Assembly (NCBI GenBank): GCA_035647835.1
Contig: DASRMS010000105.1
Coordinates: 1-46,893, forward strand
DNA from: UBA9865 sp035647835
GTDB lineage: Bacteria > Bacillota > Dethiobacteria > Dethiobacterales > Dethiobacteraceae
Length of the DNA: 46,893 bases
Reading direction: 5' to 3'
In this document: positions 23,518 through 33,100 of the stretch, one piece after another
How the letters are laid out: the number at the start of each line of letters is the position of its first letter
Position numbering within the stretch: the first letter of the stretch is position 1
Made by a program: the position numbers and the translations under genes
The notes under the pieces: generated by a model
Database searches by the model: none
The model's input: the letters and a program-made list of their open reading frames with translations, nothing else
What the model was told of the DNA's origin: nothing

Positions 23518-25215
23518 ATGACCGAGGATTTAGAAGTGCAATCCAACTTTATCTACAATAATATTACTAAAGATGTCGCTGAAGGTAAAAATGAAGGTAA
23601 AGTACATACTCGTTTCCCGCCGGAACCCAATGGTTATTTGCATATTGGACATAGCAAAGCTATTTTACTAAATTACCGGCTTGCCAAAAACTTTAACGGT
23701 TTGTTTAATTTGCGTTTTGACGACACTAACCCCGTTAAGGAAGAACAAGAATTTGTCGATTCTATTCTGGAAGATCTCCGCTGGTTGGGGGTGGAGTGGG
23801 GAGATCGTTTATTCTTCACTTCTGATTCTTTTGAACTAAAGTATGAGTTTGCCAGCCGTTTGATAAAAGCTGGACGAGCCTATATCTGTGATCTTTCACC
23901 AGCTGAAATCCGTGAATATCGCGGTACGTTAACAGAACCTGGCAGGGAAAGCCCTTACCGCAGCCGTTCAGTTGAGGAAAGCTTAGAGCTCTTCACCCGC
24001 ATGCGTCAAGGTGAATTTGCCAACGGCGAACGTGTACTGCGGGCTAAAATTGATATGGCTTCTGGTAATCTTAACATGCGTGACCCGGTGATTTACCGCA
24101 TCCTGCACGCGAGCCATCACAGAACTGGTGACAAGTGGTGTATTTACCCCATGTATGACTTTGACCATCCTTTCACCGATGCGCTAGAAGGTATTACTCA
24201 CTCTCTTTGCTCCATTGAGTACACAGATCATCGTCCGCTATATGATTGGATCGTTGATAATGCCTTGGCATTAATGCCAGAGCATATTAAAACCCGCTCC
24301 CAGCAAACTGAATTTGCCCGTTTGAATATGACCTATACTGTGATGAGCAAACGTAAATTACGTCGCTTGGTAGAAGAAAATTATGTCGCCGGTTGGGATG
24401 ACCCTAGAATGCCCACCATCGCTGGTCTGCGGCGACGCGGCGTGACTGCGGCAGCCATTGCCGATTTTCAGGAACGTGTGGGTGTGGCGCGTGCCGATAG
24501 TACTGTTGATTTAGCGTTATTAGAGCACTGTATACGGGAGGACTTGGGGCCTAAAGCTCACCGCATGATGGCTGTTCTGGAACCTCTTAAAGTAGTTATA
24601 ACTAATTGGCCGGCCGATAAAACTGAAATACTGGAGCTGGAAAATATGCCGGGTGATGAAAGCGCCGGCGTACGCCAAGTGGCCTTGGGGCGTGAAATCT
24701 ATATTGAACAAGAAGATTTCATGGAAGAACCGATGAAAAAGTTTCATCGTCTCGCTCCCGGGCGAGAAGTACGTCTTAAAGGTGCTTACATCATTCGCTG
24801 TGAAGAAGTGATTAAAGATGCAGCTGGTCAGATCATGGAGCTGCACTGCACCTATGACCCACAAACTAGAAGTGGTGAAGACACCAGCGGTAAAAAAGTG
24901 AAAGGTGTCATCCACTGGGTTGCTGTTGAACATGCCGCTAAAGTTACTGTCCGGCTTTACGACACTTTATTTATTAAGGAAAATCCAGAGGATGAAACAA
25001 GCGGAGACTTTACTCGCAACATTAACCAAGACTCTTTGCTTACTATAACAGAGGTACCAGTAGAGCCAGCGGCAGCAGAAGCCGCGCCCGGCAGCCGCAT
25101 TCAATTTATGCGTAAAGGCTACTTTTATCTGGATCCCGAAGATGCTAAAGCAGGTCAAATAGTATATAATCGCACCGTAGAACTTAGAGATTCTTGGGCG
25201 AAAAAGAAAAGATAA
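23518..25215 (+). CDS. glnS: Glutaminyl-tRNA synthetase
   Basis: Class I synthetase charging tRNA-Gln directly. 565 residues, the usual bacterial length. HIGH at 42-45 within PPEPNGYLHIGHSKAI, the specificity segment RFDDTNP (67-73), TGDKWCIYPMYDFDHP (203-219) and the KMSKS-equivalent MSKR (277-280). The C-terminal beta-barrel anticodon-binding domains cover about 340-555. Presence of GlnRS is uncommon in Firmicutes, many of which use the GatCAB amidotransferase route instead; horizontal origin is possible but cannot be judged here. ATG at 23518 with AAGGGGAG upstream. It is a single gene bounded by a promoter and a strong terminator. Confidence 0.97.
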   Translation: MTEDLEVQSNFIYNNITKDVAEGKNEGKVHTRFPPEPNGYLHIGHSKAILLNYRLAKNFNGLFNLRFDDTNPVKEEQEFVDSILEDLRWLGVEWGDRLFFTSDSFELKYEFASRLIKAGRAYICDLSPAEIREYRGTLTEPGRESPYRSRSVEESLELFTRMRQGEFANGERVLRAKIDMASGNLNMRDPVIYRILHASHHRTGDKWCIYPMYDFDHPFTDALEGITHSLCSIEYTDHRPLYDWIVDNALALMPEHIKTRSQQTEFARLNMTYTVMSKRKLRRLVEENYVAGWDDPRMPTIAGLRRRGVTAAAIADFQERVGVARADSTVDLALLEHCIREDLGPKAHRMMAVLEPLKVVITNWPADKTEILELENMPGDESAGVRQVALGREIYIEQEDFMEEPMKKFHRLAPGREVRLKGAYIIRCEEVIKDAAGQIMELHCTYDPQTRSGEDTSGKKVKGVIHWVAVEHAAKVTVRLYDTLFIKENPEDETSGDFTRNINQDSLLTITEVPVEPAAAEAAPGSRIQFMRKGYFYLDPEDAKAGQIVYNRTVELRDSWAKKKR

Positions 25216-25220
25216 TACCA

Positions 25221-25253
25221 AAAGACCTCGTTCGTTATCAGAACGAGGTCTTT
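25221..25253. terminator. Bidirectional terminator between glnS and the tipA-like gene
   Basis: Thirteen-bp perfect stem AAAGACCTCGTTC/GAACGAGGTCTTT with loop GTTATCA; T-runs on both strands. Confidence 0.93.
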
Positions 25254-25267
25254 TTTTGTCTGTAGTG

Positions 25268-25693
25268 CTATTTTTTCATTCCCGTATAAATCAGAACTGC
25301 ATCCCTTAAAAATACGGCAGTACCAGGCTGCTCTTGATCATAGTAAGCAGTAAACCGTGGATCATCAACATACATTTGCGCTACACCCGCATGTGCTTCT
25401 TTGTGATATTGACCCCAGGCCATCGTGATCCACTGTTTATGCAAAGCAGCAGCCTTTTGTGCCAAGGGACTGGCCGGGTCCCCAGCAGGCATCGCTTCAG
25501 CTAGGCTTTTACGTACTTCTGCCTCCAGCTCCTGCATCCTAGTTAAATCCTCTGGCGACATGTTCTTAAAGGCTTGGTTAGACTGCTTGACAGCCTCCTC
25601 GCCATACTTTTCTCTTACCTCTTTGCCATACTTTTGTTCATTTTCAGTAATTAATTTTTGCTTAAAACCAGCAAACTTTTCTTGATCAGACAT
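25268..25693 (-). CDS. Possible internal-start isoform (TipAS-like) of the regulator
   Basis: Nested in the same frame as the full regulator. ATG at 25693 is preceded by AAGGGAGG (25700-25707) with six bases between, a stronger site than that of many separate genes here. The product (141 residues, beginning MSDQEKFAGF) contains only the TipAS ligand domain. In Streptomyces, the short TipAS form made this way sequesters ligand. Whether it is made here is inference. Confidence 0.6.
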   Translation of the reverse strand: MSDQEKFAGFKQKLITENEQKYGKEVREKYGEEAVKQSNQAFKNMSPEDLTRMQELEAEVRKSLAEAMPAGDPASPLAQKAAALHKQWITMAWGQYHKEAHAGVAQMYVDDPRFTAYYDQEQPGTAVFLRDAVLIYTGMKK

Positions 25694-26032
25694 GGTTATC
25701 CTCCCTTCTCTTAAAGCCAGTGTCTTGCGCACATTGGCAATTAACGTTTCTAGCTGTGCTTGCTTATGCAGGAGTTGAGCCAAATGTTCCCGCAGCGCAG
25801 AGTTCGCATCAAAGGCCGGGTTAGTGATCATCGCTTTAATATCTTCCAAACAGACACCAAGTTCTCTATAAAATAGAATTTGCTGCAGACGATCAACTTC
25901 AGCACTGCCATAGATACGATACCCTGATGAATTGATTCTAGCCGGCTTGAGAATGCCAATTTCATCATAGTAACGCAGGGTGCGAGCACTGACTCCTGCC
26001 ATCTTGCCTATTTTTCGCACTGTGTACTCCAC
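25268..26032 (-). CDS. MerR-family regulator, TipA type
   Basis: 254 residues. An N-terminal MerR winged helix (VRKIGKMAGVSARTLRYYDEIGIL) and dimer helix (to about 105) are fused to a TipAS-like antibiotic-recognition domain (about 115-254). TipA proteins bind thiopeptides or other ligands and activate promoters. I chose GTG at 26032, with AGGAGG nine bases upstream; the in-frame TTG at 26041 touches that site. The gene's own promoter has the 19-bp spacer typical of MerR activation. Inside the gene, AAGGGAGG precedes ATG 25693, which would give a 141-residue ligand-binding-only isoform, as for TipAL/TipAS. Ligand unknown. Confidence 0.9.
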   Translation of the reverse strand: MEYTVRKIGKMAGVSARTLRYYDEIGILKPARINSSGYRIYGSAEVDRLQQILFYRELGVCLEDIKAMITNPAFDANSALREHLAQLLHKQAQLETLIANVRKTLALREGRITMSDQEKFAGFKQKLITENEQKYGKEVREKYGEEAVKQSNQAFKNMSPEDLTRMQELEAEVRKSLAEAMPAGDPASPLAQKAAALHKQWITMAWGQYHKEAHAGVAQMYVDDPRFTAYYDQEQPGTAVFLRDAVLIYTGMKK

Positions 26033-26057
26033 TTGTTTCAACCTCCTTTCCTTTATT

Positions 26058-26088
26058 ACTATAAACCCTTACGTTACGTTAAGGTCAA
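26058..26088 (-). promoter_or_regulatory. MerR-type promoter and operator of the tipA-like gene
   Basis: TTGACC (26083-26088), 19-bp spacer, TATAGT (26058-26063) on the minus strand. The spacer holds CCTTAACGTAACGTAAGG, an imperfect dyad, as at promoters untwisted by MerR proteins. Suggests autoactivation. Confidence 0.82.
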
Positions 26089-26219
26089 GCACTTTTAAAG
26101 ATTTTTCCCCTGGAAAAATAATTAGCTGCGTTGCGAGCAAAATCTCTGCCAAACAGTGGGTATTGCCTTCTTACCAGGGCAAACTAAAGACAACGAAATT
26201 AAAAGAAAGGAGGCCCTCC

Positions 26220-26381
26220 ATGAATAAAGAAAAAGAAAAATTTATGGCCAAACCTATTGAGAAGCATGACACCGCAGCCTGGGCCGATCGAGAAGAAATT
26301 AAACGAAAATCAAAAGTAACTATCCCGCATGAAGTAGATGTGCGCAATGCTAAAGAATATGTAGACTCGAATCAGAAATAA
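26220..26381 (+). CDS. DUF3787 small protein, spore-surface type
   Basis: 53-residue hydrophilic protein. The segments PIEKHDTAAWADREE and the C terminus NAKEYVDSNQK are the conserved parts of the DUF3787 family, members of which have been named spore surface proteins in Clostridioides. No membrane segment or cysteine. ATG at 26220 with AAAGGAGG upstream. It stands alone, followed by a terminator at 26386. No clear promoter was identified upstream; a sporulation sigma factor would fit, but that is inference. Function unknown. Confidence 0.82.
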   Translation: MNKEKEKFMAKPIEKHDTAAWADREEIKRKSKVTIPHEVDVRNAKEYVDSNQK

Positions 26382-26385
26382 TGAG

Positions 26386-26415
26386 CAGGAAGGTCTGCAA
26401 GCCTTCCTGTTTCTT
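26386..26415 (+). terminator. Intrinsic terminator of the DUF3787 gene
   Basis: Eight-bp stem CAGGAAGG/CCTTCCTG, eight-base loop, then TTTCTTT. Confidence 0.75.
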
Positions 26416-26466
26416 TATTAGCTTCGATACAGTACTCGAGAAGTATAGAAAATAAAGGCAAAAAGG

Positions 26467-26496
26467 TTGCACTTAGAGAACTAGTTGGGCGATAAT
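26467..26496 (+). promoter_or_regulatory. Sigma-A promoter of pepT
   Basis: TTGCAC, 18-bp spacer, GATAAT. The leader would be about 30 bases. Confidence 0.6.
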
Positions 26497-26529
26497 ATAA
26501 GCAGTAAAGCTAGAAAGGAGCTGCCAAGC

Positions 26530-27762
26530 ATGTATAAAAATTTAGTGCCCCGCTTTTTGCGCTATCTGCAAAAGGAAACACGTTCTGATGAAAACAGCAC
26601 AACTATTCCTTCCACACCATCACAGAAAGAATTTGCCCAAACTTTAAAGATTGAACTGCAGCAATTAGGGTTAAGCGAGGTAACTTACAATGACCATAAC
26701 GGCTATCTAACAGCTAGATTACCAGCAAACACCGCAGCGCAAGTACCGACAATTGGCTTTATCGCCCACCTAGATACAGCAGACTTTAATGCCAAAAATA
26801 TCAATCCCCAAATTCATGAGCACTATCATGGTGAAGCAATTGTCTTAAACAAAGACAAGAACATTGTTTTGTCACCTGATGAATTTCCCAACTTAAAGAA
26901 CTACTTGGGACAAACTCTCATAACTACTGATGGTACAACGCTGCTGGGGGCGGATGATAAAGCAGGCATCGCCGCCATCATTACCGCTCTAGAGATATTA
27001 AGTAAAGACGATTCCATCAAACACGGAGAAATTCGTGTAGCTTTTGGCCCAGATGAGGAAATTGGTATCGGTGCAGACCGTTTTGATGTCCAGAGCTTTA
27101 ATGCCGATTTTGCATATACTGTGGATGGTGGACCCGTGGGGGAATTAGAGTATGAATGTTTCAATGCTGCTTCGGCGCTAGTTACTATTCAAGGCAAAAA
27201 TGTCCATCCAGGCACGGCAAAAGATAAGATGGTCAATGCTCTTAAACTAGCACTTGCTTTTGATGCCTCCCTACCCCAAGCTGAAGTACCCGAAAAAACA
27301 GCAGGTCGAGAGGGTTTTTATCACTTATTGCGCCTTACTGGAGAGGTAGAAGAAGCAAAATTATCCTATATTATTCGCGATCATGACCGTGAGCTTTTTG
27401 CCAAACGGAAAGAAACCATCTTAAAGATTGCCCAAGAGTTGAATGAAAAATACGGAAGTGAACGTGTCGTTGTGGCCATCAAAGATTCCTATTATAACAT
27501 GGGTGAGATTATTGCCAAAGATATGACTGTGGTTAATCTAGCGCAAAAAGCTATGGAGAAGCTGGGGATTATGCCCATTATAAAACCCATCCGTGGAGGT
27601 ACAGATGGGTCTAAAATCACCTTTATGGGCTTACCCACACCTAACATTTTTACTGGTGGTGAAAACTTTCATGGTCGCTACGAATTCATTACTGTCGAAA
27701 GCATGCAAAAAGCCACGGCTGTCATTGTCGAGATTGCCCGTTTAAATACTGAAAGTAACTAG
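26530..27762 (+). CDS. pepT: Peptidase T (tripeptide aminopeptidase)
   Basis: Cytosolic M20 zinc aminopeptidase that removes the N-terminal residue of tripeptides. 410 residues, the normal length. Metal ligands: H80 and D82 region (IAHLDTADF), D142 (GADDKAG), and catalytic E176 with E177 (GPDEEIG). The C-terminal part contains IRGGTDGSKITFMG and FTGGENFHGRYE, both strongly conserved in PepT. The frame is open to 26485, but AAAGGAG nine bases before ATG 26530 and family length fix the start. Its stop overlaps that of the convergent MEDS kinase gene by four bases, with no terminator between. Confidence 0.95.
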   Translation: MYKNLVPRFLRYLQKETRSDENSTTIPSTPSQKEFAQTLKIELQQLGLSEVTYNDHNGYLTARLPANTAAQVPTIGFIAHLDTADFNAKNINPQIHEHYHGEAIVLNKDKNIVLSPDEFPNLKNYLGQTLITTDGTTLLGADDKAGIAAIITALEILSKDDSIKHGEIRVAFGPDEEIGIGADRFDVQSFNADFAYTVDGGPVGELEYECFNAASALVTIQGKNVHPGTAKDKMVNALKLALAFDASLPQAEVPEKTAGREGFYHLLRLTGEVEEAKLSYIIRDHDRELFAKRKETILKIAQELNEKYGSERVVVAIKDSYYNMGEIIAKDMTVVNLAQKAMEKLGIMPIIKPIRGGTDGSKITFMGLPTPNIFTGGENFHGRYEFITVESMQKATAVIVEIARLNTESN

Positions 27763-29081
27763 CTGCTTCTGTTCTCCTGCGGAAAGAAAATAGCCATAGT
27801 TGTACCAGCTGCAGAAGTATCTATATTAATGGTCGCATTATAGCTATCCAAAATTTTAATACTAACCGGTAGTCCTAAACCTGTGCCGTTTTCTTTCGTG
27901 GTGACAAAGGGCTCGCCTAGCTTTGCCATTACTTCTTTGGGGATACCACTGCCTGAGTCTTCTATCGCCAGCACTACTTGATCTCTTTCCATATACGTAC
28001 GGATTTTCAGGATGCCACCTTTAGGCATGGCCTCTAAACCGTTGCGCGTAAGGTTAAGGACTACCTGACGGATATCTTTAGTATCAATGTCTAGTGGTAC
28101 AATTTCACCTGCTAGTAAAGTGACGTCTTTATCTTCCCTTAAAGCATCGGCTTGCAGCAAGGGTAAGATTGCCAGAAGGATCTTATTTAAATCCTGCCGT
28201 TGGATGTCTTTATCCTTATCACGGGCCAGAGAAAGGTATTCAGAAATAATACCATTAGCCCGCTCTATCTCATCAACCATCAAGGCTAAAATATCATGGT
28301 ACGCAGTAAACTCATCTTTACTCTGCAGCAATTGAATAAACCCTTTTACTGCGGTCATGGGATTTCTTATTTCGTGCGCAATGCTGGCAGCCATGCTGGC
28401 TACTAAATTAATCCGCTCGTATTTAGCAATATTATTAGTACAATCATCATCATAATCACTCTTAATAAAAGAAAAATGGTGACTGTTAACAATATCCAAA
28501 ATTTGAGGCATGCTGCATGCACTTAGTTGATAGGGACACAAAGCAATCATTTTCAATTTACCAATTTTCTTGCCGACATTCTCTTCATAGTCTAAAAACT
28601 TTTTCCAATACTTTTTTGTTAACCAAGCCGTGTTGGCACATAATCTTAATCCATCATAGCCCTTAGCCAGTGCTTGTTCAGTTTTTTTCTGCCAGCCCGC
28701 TTCTATTTTACCCACCTGGAGATCACCATACTTTAGATACCACTGATCATGGGTTAAGATTTCTAGTTGTGGCTGATAAAGATCAAAATTAGGCACTAAA
28801 CGCTTGAGCACACTAATCGCTGTACTCGGGGTAATAGAACCAGAAACAATCCACATGCAGTATTCATTATTTTCTAAACCTGCCCGCAGATAGGGGACAA
28901 CTATTTCCAGCAAATCATGATCTGTTTGATAAAAGCCGCAAAGATGAGTACCCCAGGGGATATCTTGCAGATAAGGGATACCAGATTTTCTAAGTAAGTT
29001 TAATAGTGCAGCTCTTAACTGATGAGTTTCAACTGTTGTTATCGAATTACTGCTGATAAAACTTTGTTGTGACAAAGACAC
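27759..29081 (-). CDS. Sensor histidine kinase with MEDS (DcmR-type) domain
   Basis: 440-residue soluble histidine kinase. Residues 40-205 form a MEDS-type sensory domain: WGTHLCGFYQTDHDLLEIVVPYL is its diagnostic start, and FLDYEENVG and CPYQLSACS follow. The kinase core has H236 in SIAHEIRNPMTAVKGFIQLL, resembling sporulation kinases, then an N box LTRNGLEAMPKGG and G boxes DSGSGIP and GTGLGLPVSI. No cognate regulator is adjacent, so it may feed the sporulation phosphorelay; this is inference. The GTG at 29081 touches AAAGGGGAGGG; TTG at 29075 is a possible alternative start. Ligand of the MEDS domain unknown. Confidence 0.88.
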   Translation of the reverse strand: MSLSQQSFISSNSITTVETHQLRAALLNLLRKSGIPYLQDIPWGTHLCGFYQTDHDLLEIVVPYLRAGLENNEYCMWIVSGSITPSTAISVLKRLVPNFDLYQPQLEILTHDQWYLKYGDLQVGKIEAGWQKKTEQALAKGYDGLRLCANTAWLTKKYWKKFLDYEENVGKKIGKLKMIALCPYQLSACSMPQILDIVNSHHFSFIKSDYDDDCTNNIAKYERINLVASMAASIAHEIRNPMTAVKGFIQLLQSKDEFTAYHDILALMVDEIERANGIISEYLSLARDKDKDIQRQDLNKILLAILPLLQADALREDKDVTLLAGEIVPLDIDTKDIRQVVLNLTRNGLEAMPKGGILKIRTYMERDQVVLAIEDSGSGIPKEVMAKLGEPFVTTKENGTGLGLPVSIKILDSYNATINIDTSAAGTTMAIFFPQENRSS

Positions 29082-29310
29082 CCCTCCCCTTTACATGTAA
29101 TAGGAATTGGGAATTCTATTAATATTCCGTCATTTAAGCCTCCTACTTGATTCGACGTGTAGTTTGCAAATCCTGCCTATTAATGGTGTAGGGACCAAAT
29201 ACAGAACAAGTGCAAGGTTTGCGGCTATGCAGTGAGCTAATTGCAGTCCTTCGCTAAAACGGTCAACTTAACACTAACTGCGTAGTAAGCTAATTGCTTA
29301 ACCTCTCAGC

Positions 29311-29346
29311 AAGAGCCGCGGCATAGCTAAATATGCCGCGGCTCTT
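29311..29346 (-). terminator. Terminator-like hairpin after the Dph6-like gene
   Basis: Fifteen-bp perfect stem AAGAGCCGCGGCATA/TATGCCGCGGCTCTT with a six-base loop. There is little T-run, so it may act mainly to protect the 3' end. The rest of 29082-29310 holds nothing recognised. Confidence 0.7.
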
Positions 29347-29353
29347 ATCTGTT

Positions 29354-30016
29354 TTACTTAATGGAGATATTCTGAAACCAATAATCTCCTTGGTTTAGCT
29401 GCTCTTCAAGTATAATCTGCAAATCACTTTTAAATATAGGGCCGCCAATAACGACTGTATGGTACTCACCATTTTCGCCTGCCGGATCAATGCCTGCCGC
29501 TGCAAACTCCGCTAGCAGCTGTTGATCCACCACTTGACCCAGATATTTTTTGTCTAAACGCTTACCATCTAAAGATACTACTAAGGCTTTAAAACCGGCA
29601 GTGATAAACTCATGCAGCACTTGCTGACGCGGCTTTTGCCAAAGCGGATGGTAAACCAGCATCCCCGCAACCTGCGATACCCTTTGCACCCATTGTCGAT
29701 GATCTGCCAAATCAATATCTCCATAGACACCAATCTCGATACCGGCTGCTTTCATTTGCTTTAATTTAGTAATGAAGTTAGCTTCATAATCTCCCCACGT
29801 AGCAGCCTCTGTCGTCAGGGGAATCTCGAGCAATGCTGCTTGTTTTTGCAATAGTGCCAGGGACAAACCATGTGACCGGGAACGTTCTCCCCCTTCGTTG
29901 AGCATGGTCAATAGTTGTTTAGGAATCCCCCCCTCCTGTATGGCATAATACAATGATAGACAAGAATCTTTGCCACCACTCCAAGAACAGAAAAACGGTC
30001 TATTTTTAATTTTCAT
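29354..30016 (-). CDS. Dph6-like ATP pyrophosphatase
   Basis: 220-residue N-type ATP-pyrophosphatase related to archaeal and eukaryotic diphthine-ammonia ligase. SGGKDS at 13-18 binds ATP pyrophosphate and the motif GENGEYHT near 180 is the Dph6 signature. Bacteria do not make diphthamide, so the bacterial members have some other, unknown ATP-dependent amide or thiol-forming role. ATG at 30016 with AAGGAG eight bases upstream. Single gene. Confidence 0.85.
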   Translation of the reverse strand: MKIKNRPFFCSWSGGKDSCLSLYYAIQEGGIPKQLLTMLNEGGERSRSHGLSLALLQKQAALLEIPLTTEAATWGDYEANFITKLKQMKAAGIEIGVYGDIDLADHRQWVQRVSQVAGMLVYHPLWQKPRQQVLHEFITAGFKALVVSLDGKRLDKKYLGQVVDQQLLAEFAAAGIDPAGENGEYHTVVIGGPIFKSDLQIILEEQLNQGDYWFQNISIK

Positions 30017-30122
30017 TGCAAAACTCCTTAAGAAAGTAAATTTATATTATCTGTCACTCTTTAAATTCTCTTTGCTGATTGTATATTCCTTTGTCAATTT
30101 CGGCCAGAAAAAGGCTCTGCCT

Positions 30123-30162
30123 GCTAATTTAAAACCACTCCGCGGAGTGGTTTTAAATTAGC
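30123..30162 (-). terminator. Forty-bp perfect palindrome ending the RND gene
   Basis: Two 20-bp arms with no spacer (GCTAATTTAAAACCACTCCG and its complement). The RND stop codon is inside the right arm. On the minus strand the distal arm ends with TTTTAAATT. Confidence 0.78.
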
Positions 30163-33100
30163 TTTGATGATCCTGTTGGTCTTTATTAAACAAAGCATAC
30201 ATCACAGGTACGACAAGGAGGGTGAGCACAGTAGCGTATGCTAAACCTCCTATCGCTGTTATCGCCAACGGTTGTAAGGTTTCTGCCCCCATACCTACGC
30301 CTAAGGAAAGTGTAGAGAGTCCCAGAATTGTCGTTAACGCCGTCATTAGAATGGGGCGCAGCCGGGTTTTACCTGCTGTAATTAAAGCTTCCTTTACTGA
30401 CAGACCCTTTCCCTTGATTTGATTGGTATAGTCAACAAAAACAATACCATTGTTAACAACAACACCAGAGAGCACCAAAAACCCGAGCATCGCAATTAAG
30501 CTAAGCTCATAGCCAGTAATTGCTAAAGCCAGCAAACCTCCTGTAAAAGCTAGGGGGATAGTAAACATCACAATAAAGGGTGATAACAGTGATTGAAACT
30601 GTGCTACCATAATTAAATAGATGAAAACAATCGCTAAAAGCAACATATAAATAAGATCAACAAAAGAATTATTAATTAACTCTGTTTCGCCAGCAAGTTC
30701 CACGCGATAGCCGCTTGGTAGTTGATAGTCCTGCAGCTTTTCCTCAAGTTCACGGCTGACTAGGCCAATATTATGGTCAGCATCGATACTTGCCGTTACT
30801 GAAATATATCTTTCTTGGGCATCCCTGGTGATAGAGGAAAGCCCTTCCGCCTCATTGATAGCAGCAATATCTGCCAGCTTAACTTCTGTAGACTCGCCAT
30901 TTTGGCTGCCTGCAACCACTAAATCTGCTACATTGTCACGTGTCAGCGTTTGACTTTTCCCATCAATGATTATCACAGGATAGTCTTGATTAGCAACCGA
31001 AAGCGTAGTGGCATTTTTATCTGCTAGCAGTGAATTAACACTGGCAAAAACTTGTGCCACAGTGAGACCTTTTTCCGCTGCTTTTTCTTTATTGACAGCG
31101 ATTCTTAATTCAGTAGATTTTTGTTCCATCCCGTCTGACACCTCCACCGTACCGGCTGTTGCCTGCATAATTTGCGTAATCTCAGCGGCGATCTCACGTA
31201 AGGTATCAAGTTCTCTACCTTTAATGATAACTTCAAGTCCCGCTCCTCCCAGAGCAGAGATATCCATATTCGAACTAGTAACAGTAATGCTGCACTCCAG
31301 ATCAGCAGTTAAGCTTCTTATCTCAGCCGCGATTTCCGTATTGCTTCTGGCCTTATCTTCCTTCAGTACCAGATATAGAGACACAGAATTTCCACTGCCG
31401 CCACTGCCCAGACCACCCATACCACCCATCATACTGTTTTGGAAAGCACCTATCGTCTCTATTTCTGCCAGCTCATCGATTCTCTCAATCACAGTTTCGG
31501 ACATCGCTAAAGCCTCGGCGAAAGATGCCTCGGGGGGCATGGTCACCGCTACTGACATCTGTGGCGCTTCCATCTCCGGAATAAAAGATGTGCCCATGGA
31601 CAAAGCTAAAAACCCACTTAGGCCCAACAAAGCAACGACAAAGACTAAAACTATTGCTTTATGCTGCAAGGACCAACGCAGTGTGCGCTCGTACACCTTA
31701 AGCAGGCCATCAAAGAAATGATGTTCTTTCTCTTGCGTCTGATTAAGCATTATTGAAGCCAGGGTGGGCACTAAAGTTATCGCTACGATTAAACTGGCAA
31801 ATAGGGAGTAAGCAATCGTCAGCCCCATATCGGCAAAAATTTGACGTGTGATGCCTTGGGTAAACACAATCGGCAAAAACACACAGGCGGTCGTAAAGGT
31901 CGAGGCTGCGATTGCTCCCATCACTTCTTTTGCACCCTCAATAGCAGCCTGAATAACAGGCACGCCCTCGTTTCTTAGGCGATATATATTTTCAATAACC
32001 ACGATTGAATTATCAACCAACATCCCAATCCCCAGAGCTAGGCCAGCTAAAGAAATAATATTCATAGTCAAACCACTAAAATACATCATGGCAATAGCAA
32101 AGACAACACTGATGGGGATAGACAAAGCAATAATCAGCGTAGGTTTTAGATCCCTTAAAAATAGCCATAAAATTAAGACGGCTAACAAACCGCCATAAAT
32201 TAGATTATCGAGCACTGAATCAATAACGATGCCAATATAAACTCCTTGATCCATTAAAGCTGTTAAGTTAAGCTTTTCGTTGCTCTCTAGCAACTCTGCA
32301 AACTTCTTTTCTATACTATCAGAAACGGCTGCCGTAGAAAAATTACTTTGCTTTTGAAAGGTTAAAATCACAGCATTATTACCATTAACTTTCGCATAGG
32401 TGTCGTCAGCATTATCTTTAACTGCGATTTCGGCCACATCGTCCAAACGAATTTTTTCTATGCCACTGATACCGGTATCAAACAAGACTAATTTTGTCAA
32501 TTCATCTACTTCTGACAGCTTATCGCCGACCTTAACTAAATAGTCAGTGCCGGATTCCGTGAGGTAGCCGGCAGGCATCGCAAAGTTCTGTGCCGCTAAG
32601 ACACCAGCGATCATCTTCGGTGTTAAGGCACCCTCTAAAGAAGCATTTTTGAAGGCCTCTTCTTTTGCCCTTTCGAATTCAGTTATTTTTTGGTTAAGTG
32701 TGATTTCACCACTTAAAAGTTCTGTTTTTGCTTTCTCCATTTCTGCAGCTAGCAATTGCCTGCCGCTCTGCAGCTGTTTTTCCTGCTCGGCCAAGGACTG
32801 CTTCTGTTCTGTCAAAAGTGTCTTTTGCTCCTGCAGCGACGCTGTCTGTGCAGTAATAACTGCTAAGTCATTATTCGTTTCCGCTTTCTTTGCCGCTACT
32901 GCAGTTAAACTCTGTGCAATAAACTCTAGCTGTGTTTGTTCTGCCTCTGTTAGTTCTTCTTGTTTCAGCAGCGCTTCCTTTTGCGCTATCAGCTGCTCTT
33001 CACTATAATTAATGACATCAAGCACACTCTGCAGGGCTTTCTTTGTCTGTTCCAGCTGCGGCTCACCAGCAATCATTTGCACCTCTGCCTGCTCAATTTG

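Noticed and set aside
29082..29160. Sigma-H-type promoter before the MEDS kinase
   Set aside because: GGAAT and GAAT elements occur but not at consistent spacing on the right strand.
32649..33008. Ser/Cys-rich open frame opposite the RND coiled coil
   Set aside because: It is the mirror of a Gln/Glu/Lys/Ala-rich coiled coil, which gives Ser/Cys/Phe-rich antisense frames. No ribosome site was seen.
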